From Gammaproteobacteria bacterium (GTDB lineage Bacteria > Pseudomonadota > Gammaproteobacteria > SZUA-229), in contig JARFQK010000168.1 of NCBI GenBank assembly GCA_029287815.1, positions 1 to 17,941 on the forward strand: 17,941 nt of DNA. Reading direction: 5' to 3'. Positions 1-6,981 of this stretch are shown here, piece by piece. A program made the position numbers and the translations under genes. The notes under the pieces are model-generated. The model did no database searches. It was not told where the DNA came from and worked only from the letters and a program-made list of their open reading frames with translations. Each line of letters begins with the position of its first letter. Position 1 is the stretch's first letter.

Positions 1-891
1 GACGTACTCCGTGCCCGCCTCCATGCCAGACAGCACCTCAACCCAGTCGCTATTGCGTCGGCCCAGCTTCAACGCGCGGGCTTCGTAAACATCGTTCAAA
101 TGGGTAAACACGACATCAGCGCCCTGGAATTGCTGTAGTCCAGATTGTCGTACTGCGAGGGGCACCTGGTGTTCAGCAACAATGACCCGACCGCGGACGA
201 ACTGACCGGGACGCAGACGGCCGTCTTCGTTGTTCAGAACGACGCGGGCACGAACGCTCTGACTGGCGTGCGCCGTCAGTGGTGAAACCCATTCGATCGC
301 GGCGGTTCTCCGGTAACGCCCGTCGAGGCTCTCCACAATCACCGCCATGCCCTCGTCAATTCGATCCAGATCGCGCGCGAACACATCAAGCTCAACCCAA
401 ACCTGATCCAGATCCGCAATAATGAATAGAGGCTCGTCGGCCGTCGCTTCGCCAAGTTGGATATCTCGCTTGATGATCTGCCCAGCGATCGGCGCTCTAA
501 GATAATAATCCTGCAGGCTGTCGTTGCTCTGTATGGTCGCGAGAATATCCCCGGCACTGACGCTGTCACCAAGTTCATTACGGATATCCTTTACGACGCC
601 GGGAAAGCGGGGACGGACACGAGACAGCCGGTTGGGATCGATCTGCACTCGTCCTGTCGTTACTCGCGTTTCGGCCAGCAGGACCGGACCCGCGGCCTCG
701 GTTTCGATGCCTATCTCAGCGGCTATCGCTGGCGCTATCCGCGTCAGACCTGGCGTATCCTGCTCATGCTCATGCTCGTCCTGATGTTCGTGCTCATTCT
801 GATCATGGCGATCAACCGGCGACAGTAACAGCCAGGTCGACAGCAATGCGGTTAGCAGTATGATGAGCCCTGCAAGCCAGTACGATCTCAT
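1..891 (-). CDS. Heavy-metal RND efflux periplasmic adaptor, CzcB/CusB-like (3' end cut by window)
   Basis: This is a membrane-fusion protein that would link an inner-membrane RND pump to the outer-membrane channel encoded just upstream. The 297 visible residues have no stop, so the gene continues past the left edge. An N-terminal hydrophobic anchor or signal (about 4-24) is followed by a His/Asp/Glu-rich stretch (27-45, with His at 29, 34, 36, 40 and 42), suggesting metal binding. The two halves of the lipoyl-like barrel lie at about 92-125 and 128-160, with the family-typical LRAPIAG at 131-137 and a beta-barrel after 160. Only about nine residues (SNDSLQDYY) join the halves, so the usual long helical hairpin is absent. 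The ATG overlaps the czcC-like stop as ATGA, implying translational coupling. Family assignment is firm. The metal (Zn/Co/Cd or Cu/Ag) and gene name are not determinable here. Confidence 0.88.
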   Translation of the reverse strand, partial: MRSYWLAGLIILLTALLSTWLLLSPVDRHDQNEHEHQDEHEHEQDTPGLTRIAPAIAAEIGIETEAAGPVLLAETRVTTGRVQIDPNRLSRVRPRFPGVVKDIRNELGDSVSAGDILATIQSNDSLQDYYLRAPIAGQIIKRDIQLGEATADEPLFIIADLDQVWVELDVFARDLDRIDEGMAVIVESLDGRYRRTAAIEWVSPLTAHASQSVRARVVLNNEDGRLRPGQFVRGRVIVAEHQVPLAVRQSGLQQFQGADVVFTHLNDVYEARALKLGRRNSDWVEVLSGMEAGTEYV

Positions 892-2144
892 CGAGGCTTT
901 CCTGAAGCAAGACCGGCGCCGGTCAACCGATCGATTTCGATACGATAGCGATGATAGTCAGCCGCAGCCAACACGGCTTCGAGCCGTGCATCGAGCAGCG
1001 TGCGCTGTGCAACCAGCAGTTCCAGCAAGGAATAACGCCCCGAGCGATAACCTTGCTCATAATCGCGCAGAGCGCGCTCGGACAGCGGGATGATTGTGTC
1101 ACGATACACCGCGGTTGCATCGGTGGCATGTTCGACCTCCTGGTGAACCTCGAACAGCGTTGCGTATAATTCGAGGCGGCGTTGTTCCAGGTCATAAGAA
1201 TTCCGCCGCAGTCCCAACTCGGCCTCATCAACTTTTGGCCGTGCCCGCGAGGCATTGCCGAGTGGTATGTTCAGTGACATCACCAAGCCGGTGTCATCAG
1301 TCAGATTGAAGTGTCGCAGTCCGCCAACAAGTTCCACATCGGCTTTTCGCCTCGACCGTGCCAGTTCGATGCGCGTCTTTGCAAGGCGGTCCTCGTTGAG
1401 ATATCGCACCAAGTCGGGGTTGCGCTCCAAGGATTGCGCCAGTAATTCGAAAGATTGTGGTGCTTCGACTGCGAACAGGTCGGCTTTCGCCTCGGTGAAC
1501 GCAGGCTCCACCTCTCCCCATAGCGTGGCCAGCTTCAACCGCGAACCTGCAAGCGCATGCCTGGCATGGTCTCGTTCCAGTTCAGTCTTCGCAGCCGCAA
1601 TGTCGACGTAGCGTAGCTCGGCATTCGCGGACTTGCCAGCGTTGACACGCTGCTGGATTGTGGTTTTCGTCCGCTTCACCAGAGCCAGGGTATCCTCTGC
1701 AATCACAAGATTTTCCTGATCCGCGACAACCTGCACGAAGCGCTTCGCCGTCTCGACCAGCAGATCAAGACGTTCAGCATCCTGTTCAGTGCGCAGCAGC
1801 ATTGCTTCCTGTTCTGCGACATCGCCGCGAAGTCGGGCTTTACGACCCAACTCGAGCACCTTGGCTAGGCTCAAGGTCGTCTCGAGCGAATCAGTCCCGG
1901 AGCGGAGGCCACTGCCACCGAAGTTCTCCAGGTCGATCGATGTCTTCACCGCGGGTGTTAATCGCGCTGAGCGTATCCGTGCAGCCGCGGCCTTTGCCTC
2001 GAAATCAGCTGCCTTGAGCGCCGGACTGCGTTCGAGCACATTGACGACCGCTTGTTCCAGCGTCAGCGAATTTCGCGCCGGTTCTGCAAACGCAGCAGGT
2101 GCCGCCAGCGGCAAAAGAAAAAGCCCAATCAGCCATTGGTGCAT
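888..2144 (-). CDS. Outer-membrane efflux protein, CzcC/TolC family
   Basis: This 418-residue protein is the predicted outer-membrane channel of the metal efflux system whose adaptor follows it. A Sec signal peptide ends near AFA-EP (residue 20). The mature protein has two repeats of the outer-membrane efflux fold. Each contains long Ala/Leu/Glu/Arg-rich helices, and the repeat start near 29-45 (LEQAVVNVLERSP) is typical of CzcC. The second repeat includes a beta-segment (LVMSLNIPLGN) and the C-terminal helical stretch with YRSGRYSLLELLVAQ. Length is normal for CzcC-type proteins. The ATG at 2144 is preceded by a purine-rich GGGGAA about 9 bases upstream. Its TGA overlaps the ATG of the adaptor gene, so both are probably translated from one mRNA and the pump gene should lie left of the window. 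CzcC rather than CusC is inferred from similarity and the His-rich partner. Confidence 0.9.
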   Translation of the reverse strand: MHQWLIGLFLLPLAAPAAFAEPARNSLTLEQAVVNVLERSPALKAADFEAKAAAARIRSARLTPAVKTSIDLENFGGSGLRSGTDSLETTLSLAKVLELGRKARLRGDVAEQEAMLLRTEQDAERLDLLVETAKRFVQVVADQENLVIAEDTLALVKRTKTTIQQRVNAGKSANAELRYVDIAAAKTELERDHARHALAGSRLKLATLWGEVEPAFTEAKADLFAVEAPQSFELLAQSLERNPDLVRYLNEDRLAKTRIELARSRRKADVELVGGLRHFNLTDDTGLVMSLNIPLGNASRARPKVDEAELGLRRNSYDLEQRRLELYATLFEVHQEVEHATDATAVYRDTIIPLSERALRDYEQGYRSGRYSLLELLVAQRTLLDARLEAVLAAADYHRYRIEIDRLTGAGLASGKPR

Positions 2145-2217
2145 ATCGAGGATTCCCCGTGAATGATGCCATCAACAATAATTTAGGAAGCTCTGAATCA
2201 TTCCGAGTTTCCTTGAA

Positions 2218-2258
2218 CGCGACAGCCTGATATCAAACGAACAAGCCATGCTGTCGCG
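2218..2258. repeat. Perfect 9-base inverted repeat before the efflux operon
   Basis: CGCGACAGC at 2218-2226 and GCTGTCGCG at 2250-2258 are exact reverse complements separated by 23 bases. They lie between the TraB-like stop and the czcC-like start, on the transcribed side of a TATAAT hexamer at 2265-2270 (minus strand). The pair could be an operator for a metal regulator, a 5'-leader hairpin, or a weak end-of-transcript hairpin for the upstream gene. No T-run follows on the minus strand, so a standard intrinsic terminator is unlikely. Confidence 0.5.
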
Positions 2259-2265
2259 CATAGCA

Positions 2266-3141
2266 TTATAATCGCGTTACCTTGTAGCCGGCGTTCCTGA
2301 GCAGGTTCGGGATACCTTTTTCACCGACAAGGTGGCCAGCACCGATGACGACGAAATACGTGCCTTCGCTCTGTAGAAATTTCCTGACGTCAGTCGCCAT
2401 ATCCTCGTTCCGTCGATAGAACAGCACATCATAGATACTCACGAACGAAGGATAGTTGGTGAACGCGTCTTCGAACAGGATACCCTCGATGCAGGCATCA
2501 TCGCCCTGCTTCCAGCAAAAAATCATATCCATCATTAAGACTTCGGCCTCCTCCAGCGAGAAAAGTGCTTCGCGCAACAACAGGTCACCATCTGTGATAT
2601 TCAAAAACACATCGATCTGCTCGTCTATGGTCTCGAGCTCGAGTATGTCCTTACCACTTTTTGAGGCCTTGCGCAGCAAATAGGCATCGATCCCCATCTC
2701 CGGCAAAAAACCCATCTTCATGACCTGCACTGCTGTCAGGGTCAGCACCAATATGCCAGGTTTTTGTTTGTGCACCATATCCAGCGGTATGCCCAGTCGA
2801 TCCAACCGGTATTGCAGATGTCGGAAGGTCTGTTCTGAGACCACGTCGCGAATTGTTGTCTCGCCGGCGAAGGATCCTTTGTCTTGAATCAGTTCCCGAT
2901 AACGCGCGGCTTTTTCTGCGTCGATATTGATCTCCACGACCAAATGATCCGAAACCGCAAAGGCCCGTTCGATTTCCTCTCGCAGTGGATAAAAACTTTC
3001 ATCAGCATAATGAATGGAACCCAGCAGATAAACGGTGGCGCTGTCGGACCGAATCTGCCAGAACAAGGCCCTGTCATTGCTCGCCTCGGCAGCTGCCGTG
3101 AGCGCGAACAACACGCATACGATTGTCAGAATTCGCATCAT
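2266..3141 (-). CDS. TraB/GumN family periplasmic protein
   Basis: The 291-residue protein belongs to the TraB/GumN (PF01963) family, whose members are thought to have a metal-dependent hydrolase-like fold, though the biochemical role in bacteria is poorly defined. It starts with a signal peptide (about 1-20, ending AAAEA). Family hallmarks are visible: LLGSIH at 39-44 near the N-terminus, EMGIDAYLL in the middle, and GAGHLVGEKG near 267-276 at the C-terminus, which keeps the conserved His. Two cysteines (FCW and DAC) bracket a short segment and may form a disulfide in the periplasm. The first ATG overlaps the rsmI stop as ATGA; a second in-frame ATG directly follows and could be the start instead. 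Co-transcription with rsmI is likely. The specific function is not known. Confidence 0.9.
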   Translation of the reverse strand: MMRILTIVCVLFALTAAAEASNDRALFWQIRSDSATVYLLGSIHYADESFYPLREEIERAFAVSDHLVVEINIDAEKAARYRELIQDKGSFAGETTIRDVVSEQTFRHLQYRLDRLGIPLDMVHKQKPGILVLTLTAVQVMKMGFLPEMGIDAYLLRKASKSGKDILELETIDEQIDVFLNITDGDLLLREALFSLEEAEVLMMDMIFCWKQGDDACIEGILFEDAFTNYPSFVSIYDVLFYRRNEDMATDVRKFLQSEGTYFVVIGAGHLVGEKGIPNLLRNAGYKVTRL

Positions 3142-4010
3142 CTCTTGTTATTGTTCAGACCCAGGGCCTGCTTGTAAAGATCATTTTTGTTCAGTCCAGT
3201 CAGTCGCGACGCGATAATAGCGGCTTGCTTCAGCGGCAATTCATCAACCAGCACCGTGAGTAGCTTGGCCACGTGCTCCTGGTCCTGATCGCCGTGCTCG
3301 CTTGCACCCTCGATCAACACAACCATCTCGCCCCGTTGCTGGTTCGGGTCGCCTCTTACCCAATCAACCAGATCATCCAGCCTGGCTTTGCGAATGGTCT
3401 CAAAGGCCTTGGTCAGTTCTCGCGCCACAACCGCCTGTCTCGCGCCACCGAAAACCGCCAACATGTCCTGCAACGTGTCGAGCAACCGATGACAGGAGAC
3501 GTAAAAGACCAGAGTTCGCTGCTCGGCACTCAGCGCTTTCAGGAAATTCAGACGGGAGCCCTGTCTCGCCGGTGGAAAACCCTCGAATACGAACCTGTCG
3601 GTAGGCAAACCCGACGCGCTCAAAGCCGCGATGGCCGCGCACGCACCCGGTACCGGCACTACCCGGATGTCATCCTGCAATGCGGCTCGCACCAACCGGT
3701 AGCCTGGATCACTGACCAGTGGTGTACCTGCATCCGAAACCAGTGCAATCGACTGCCCTTGATGCAGGCGATCGATCAGAATGGGTGTCTGTCGCGCTTC
3801 ATTGTGCTGATGATAGGCCAGCACCCTCGTCGTGATCGCATAGTGCTGTAGCAAGTGTTTGCTGTGACGTGTATCCTCAGCAGCAATCCAGGCGGCTTCA
3901 GCCAGTACCTGCAACGCGCGCGAGCTGATGTCCGCCAGATTACCGATAGGGGTCGCTACCAGAAAAAGTGAAGCTGCGTTTACTGTTTGATTTGACAATG
4001 TTTTACCCAA
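3138..4010 (-). CDS. rsmI: 16S rRNA (cytidine-2'-O-)-methyltransferase RsmI
   Basis: RsmI 2'-O-methylates cytidine 1402 of 16S rRNA, tuning the ribosomal P site. The 290-residue protein has the full tetrapyrrole-methylase-like fold: ATPIGNL at 19-25 and the SAM-binding VSDAGTPLVSDPG at 91-103. These are followed by VPVPGACAAIAALSASGLP and the FEGFPPARQGSR segment typical of RsmI. The C-terminal RsmI-specific helix (GLNKNDLYKQALGL) is present. The longest reading frame begins with TTG at 4010. No ATG exists near the expected N-terminus, and another TTG at 3998 follows a GGGTAA stretch, so the exact start is uncertain by a few codons. It is divergent from lpoA and overlaps the downstream TraB-like gene by four bases. 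Confidence 0.95.
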   Translation of the reverse strand: MGKTLSNQTVNAASLFLVATPIGNLADISSRALQVLAEAAWIAAEDTRHSKHLLQHYAITTRVLAYHQHNEARQTPILIDRLHQGQSIALVSDAGTPLVSDPGYRLVRAALQDDIRVVPVPGACAAIAALSASGLPTDRFVFEGFPPARQGSRLNFLKALSAEQRTLVFYVSCHRLLDTLQDMLAVFGGARQAVVARELTKAFETIRKARLDDLVDWVRGDPNQQRGEMVVLIEGASEHGDQDQEHVAKLLTVLVDELPLKQAAIIASRLTGLNKNDLYKQALGLNNNKR

Positions 4011-4087
4011 GTCGCTTAGTTTCTGCGCGAAGTGCTGTCTGCCTGTTGTAGAATACGCTCAGACTGTGGAAACAATACTCTAACTTA
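4011..4087. promoter_or_regulatory. Divergent promoter region between rsmI and lpoA
   Basis: These 77 bases separate two divergently transcribed genes, so both promoters should lie here or overlap the gene starts. A plus-strand TAGAAT at 4049-4054 is a plausible -10 for lpoA, about 34 bases before the TTG. No good -35 is visible at the right distance. No clear promoter was recognised for rsmI. Confidence 0.3.
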
Positions 4088-5986
4088 TTGATTAATTTGT
4101 CCAGACTGATCTTGAAATCGTTCAACCGAATACTCTGTATCTATCTGTTTTCTGCCCTGGTTGCCTGCGCGCCAACACCTGAACGTCCGGGGGAAGGCGT
4201 CGATCAACGCGTTCCCGACGCGATCGGAGGCCAGCCGACCGAACTGGAGGGAAAGACCGCTGAAGACTATGTCGCACTCGCCAGCGAGAGCACTGGCGAA
4301 CTGCGAGAGCAGCATTTGCTGAGCGCGGCTGAACTGTTTTATCGGCGCGGTGAACTCGACAAAGCAGCCGATCAGCTGGAGACCCTGGACGCCGAAACCA
4401 CCGTGACCAGCCGCCAGCACCAGGTCAGCCTGCTAGCAGCAAAGATCGCTCTCGCGAATGAAAAGCCCAGACAAGCGCTAGCGCTGTTGCCGTCGATCCA
4501 CGAATTGCCGCTTCCACAATACATCGAAGCCAGAGAAATCAGCGCTGACGCCAATCTTGAGCTAGGATACCATCTTGCGGCTGTGCGCATACGCGTTGAT
4601 CTCGAGCGCCACCTGCAGACAGATGAAGCGCGCGACGAAAATCACCAGGCGATCTGGGCCGCACTGCAACGCACTCCGGCGGTCGCGCTACAGCCTTCCC
4701 AGGTCGACGATCTGACCACACGCGGCTGGATCGATCTCGCGGCAGAGCTCAGAAATACGCCGAGAGACACCAGTCAAATTCAAAACGCGATTCTGGACTG
4801 GGGAATGCGTTACCCCGATCACCCGGTGAGCAATCTGTTTATCGAGCGTTTGCTGGCTGAAGCTCAACAGAGCTATACGCCTGCCGAAAGTATCGCGATT
4901 CTGCTGCCGATGCAGGGCAAATACAAGAATGTTTCTGACGCGATACAAGGTGGTATCGTCACTGCCTGGTTTGAGCAGGACACAAGCAAAAGACCGCTGC
5001 TGCGGTTTTACGATACCAGCGATGAGGACCTGAGTTTCTACGAACTCTACGAAAGGGCCACGCTGGACGGGGCCAGCTACATCATAGGGCCATTGGATAA
5101 GGCGAGCATCAATAAGCTGGCGCAGGATCGCACCCTCGACACACCGATACTGACGCTGAATTACGCGGAAAACCCGCTGAGTATCTCTGATAATCTTTAC
5201 CAGTTTGGACTCCTGCCTGAAGACGAAGCGCGGCAGGTAGCCGAGCTGGCAATACGGGAAAATCACACCACAGCTGCTGCACTGGTGCCGGACAGCGAAT
5301 GGGGTCGGCGCTTGCAGGCTGCCTTTACCCAGCGTTTTGAGGAACTTGGCGGCTCAGTGCTGACGATCCAGCACTATCCAACCAATGTCGACGATTACTC
5401 GAAGCCGCTAAAAAAGTTATTCAATCTTGATGACAGCCAGGCGCGCCTGCAAGACCTGCAGCATGTGCTCGGCACCCGACTCCAATTCCAGCCGTATCGA
5501 CGCCAGGACATCGATATGATCTTTCTGGCAGGTACACATCGGGCCGCTCGAGGCATCATACCGGCGCTCAAATTTCATCATGCCGGCGACTTGCCCGTTT
5601 ACGCGACCTCTCATGTTTACAGCGGCAAGCTCGACAAATATGCCGACCGTGATCTCGATGGCACCGTATTTTGCGATCTGCCATGGACGCTGACCAGCGA
5701 CAGCCAGTACAGACAGCATTTCGATGCAATCTGGAACGATCAACAGGCATACACCAGGCTGTTCGCTCTCGGTGTCGATGCCTTCAACATCGTCCAGAAT
5801 TTGAATTATCTGCGCTCGCACGATTACGCGCGCTATCCAGGTGAGACCGGCACGATTTCGATGGATGTTAACCAACGTTTGCATCGTGAACTCATTTGGG
5901 CCAAATTCAAGAACGGTCGTCCCGTCTATCTGGATTTCAGCACACCACCTGCAGGAACGGCTTTGCATGACCCAAACCAGTCGTGA
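4088..5986 (+). CDS. lpoA: Penicillin-binding protein activator lipoprotein LpoA
   Basis: LpoA is an outer-membrane lipoprotein that reaches through the periplasm to activate the peptidoglycan synthase PBP1A. The 632-residue frame has a lipoprotein signal ending in LVAC (Cys27 when counted from the TTG at 4088). It continues with an N-terminal alpha-helical TPR-like half (about 50-270) and a C-terminal domain resembling periplasmic binding proteins (about 275-620, opening with IAILLPMQGKY and including SYIIGPLDK). There is no ATG start. TTG at 4088 gives the longest frame, while TTG at 4112 would give a compact signal beginning MKSFNRIL with Cys at 19. Neither has a strong ribosome binding site. 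It heads lpoA-yraN-gmhA, and its stop lies inside the start of yraN (20-base overlap). The order matches the known lpoA-yraN pairing. Confidence 0.94.
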   Translation: MINLSRLILKSFNRILCIYLFSALVACAPTPERPGEGVDQRVPDAIGGQPTELEGKTAEDYVALASESTGELREQHLLSAAELFYRRGELDKAADQLETLDAETTVTSRQHQVSLLAAKIALANEKPRQALALLPSIHELPLPQYIEAREISADANLELGYHLAAVRIRVDLERHLQTDEARDENHQAIWAALQRTPAVALQPSQVDDLTTRGWIDLAAELRNTPRDTSQIQNAILDWGMRYPDHPVSNLFIERLLAEAQQSYTPAESIAILLPMQGKYKNVSDAIQGGIVTAWFEQDTSKRPLLRFYDTSDEDLSFYELYERATLDGASYIIGPLDKASINKLAQDRTLDTPILTLNYAENPLSISDNLYQFGLLPEDEARQVAELAIRENHTTAAALVPDSEWGRRLQAAFTQRFEELGGSVLTIQHYPTNVDDYSKPLKKLFNLDDSQARLQDLQHVLGTRLQFQPYRRQDIDMIFLAGTHRAARGIIPALKFHHAGDLPVYATSHVYSGKLDKYADRDLDGTVFCDLPWTLTSDSQYRQHFDAIWNDQQAYTRLFALGVDAFNIVQNLNYLRSHDYARYPGETGTISMDVNQRLHRELIWAKFKNGRPVYLDFSTPPAGTALHDPNQS

Positions 5987-6335
5987 TCGTGGACGAAAAG
6001 CTGAGCTGGCCTGCTGCAAATATCTGCAACAACAGGGTTTGACGCTGCTCGACAGAAATTATCAAGGGCGCCGAGGCGAACTCGATCTGGTGATGCAAGA
6101 CAAGAACACGGTGGTTTTTGTCGAAGTCAGATATCGCAAGAACGATGCGTTCGGCAGTGCGGCCGAAACCATCACCACCAGCAAACAGCACAGGTTGCGC
6201 AAGACGGCCGAACAATATTTACAGCAGGAGACACGCCTGAAGAACGGTCGATTTGACGTTGTTGCGATGAGCGAAGAAATCCTGAACAATGGCGCGAACG
6301 CGTATACTTTCGATTGGATAAAAGACGCATTTTAG
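5967..6335 (+). CDS. yraN: UPF0102 family endonuclease-fold protein YraN
   Basis: This is a 122-residue YraN/UPF0102 protein, a small restriction-endonuclease-like fold whose role is unsettled. The family signature is clear: RGRKAELACCKYL at the N-terminus, then GELDLV around 37-42 and FVEVR around 51-55. These supply the Glu/Asp/Glu set expected of this nuclease fold. I chose ATG 5967 because it begins MTQTSRDRGRKAE, as in relatives, and has AGGAA about 10 bases upstream. A longer in-frame start at 5841 would add about 42 unrelated residues inside lpoA. The gene overlaps the lpoA end by 20 bases in another frame and is followed 22 bases later by gmhA, consistent with one transcript. Confidence 0.93.
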   Translation: MTQTSRDRGRKAELACCKYLQQQGLTLLDRNYQGRRGELDLVMQDKNTVVFVEVRYRKNDAFGSAAETITTSKQHRLRKTAEQYLQQETRLKNGRFDVVAMSEEILNNGANAYTFDWIKDAF

Positions 6336-6357
6336 CGGACTAGAGCGCAAGACAAGC

Positions 6358-6945
6358 ATGGATCTGATCAAGCGAATTAATCAAAATTTCCAGGACAGCA
6401 TCAGCACCAAGCAAATAGCGGCGGACTTGCTTGCTGAGCCGCTGTCTACCGCGGCACAGATGGTCACACATTGCCTTCTCGGCGGCGGCAAGTTACTGTC
6501 TTGCGGCAACGGAGGCTCAGCTGGAGATGCCCAGCACTTTTCCTCCGAGATGCTGAATCGATTTGAGATGGAACGACCTGGCTTGCCGGCGATCGCGCTG
6601 ACCACGGATACCTCAACCCTCACCTCCATTGCCAACGACTTCAGTTATGACCAGGTCTTTGCAAAACAGGTGAGTGCGCTGGGTCAACCGGGCGATATTC
6701 TGCTGGCCATCAGCACCAGCGGAAACTCAGCCAATGTCAATCGCGCGATCGAGGCGGCACATGACCGCGAGATGCAGGTTATCGCGCTTAGCGGCAAACA
6801 GGGTGGGGATTTGGCGCGATTGCTGACCGCCGATGATGTCGAAATCAGGGTGCCGTCTGAATCTACCGCCCGCATTCAGGAGGTCCACTTGCTCGCCATA
6901 CACTGCATCTGCGACCTCGTCGATCACCAGCTGCTCGGGCACTAG
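6358..6945 (+). CDS. gmhA: Sedoheptulose-7-phosphate isomerase GmhA (DiaA-like SIS protein)
   Basis: The 195-residue SIS-fold protein is predicted to convert sedoheptulose 7-phosphate to D-glycero-D-manno-heptose 7-phosphate for the lipopolysaccharide inner core. Sugar-phosphate binding motifs are present: SCGNGGSAGDAQHF at 48-61 and ISTSGNSANV at 118-127. By alignment with E. coli GmhA, the metal and catalytic residues His61, Glu65, Gln172 and His180 correspond to His60, Glu64, Gln174 and His182 here, and all are kept. Overall wording is closer to E. coli DiaA, the DnaA-binding relative that sits beside yraN, but as I recall DiaA has lost the Glu and last His. An active isomerase is therefore the better call, with a DnaA-binding role possible. 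It is the last gene of the lpoA-yraN-gmhA run and converges on sspB with a 36-base gap. Confidence 0.88.
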   Translation: MDLIKRINQNFQDSISTKQIAADLLAEPLSTAAQMVTHCLLGGGKLLSCGNGGSAGDAQHFSSEMLNRFEMERPGLPAIALTTDTSTLTSIANDFSYDQVFAKQVSALGQPGDILLAISTSGNSANVNRAIEAAHDREMQVIALSGKQGGDLARLLTADDVEIRVPSESTARIQEVHLLAIHCICDLVDHQLLGH

Positions 6946-6981
6946 CTCGACTGCTCAGAAATGCCAGCCAAACCTCAAGCG

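Noticed and set aside
3273..3851. Open frame of 192 codons on the plus strand inside rsmI
   Set aside because: It is fully antisense to a clear RsmI frame and has no recognisable domain; GC-rich coding sequence often leaves such frames open.
4011..4087. RNase P RNA gene beside rsmI
   Set aside because: In Pseudomonas rnpB lies next to rsmI, from memory, but this gap is only 77 bases and shows none of its conserved segments.
4688..5266. Open frame of 192 codons on the minus strand inside lpoA
   Set aside because: It is antisense to well-conserved LpoA sequence, with no domain and no start context.
5841..5966. N-terminal extension of yraN
   Set aside because: The added residues are lpoA sequence read in another frame; ATG 5967 has a ribosome binding site and gives the family N-terminus.
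5417..6019. Open frame of 200 codons on the minus strand across the lpoA-yraN junction
   Set aside because: It covers two recognised genes in antisense and resembles no family.
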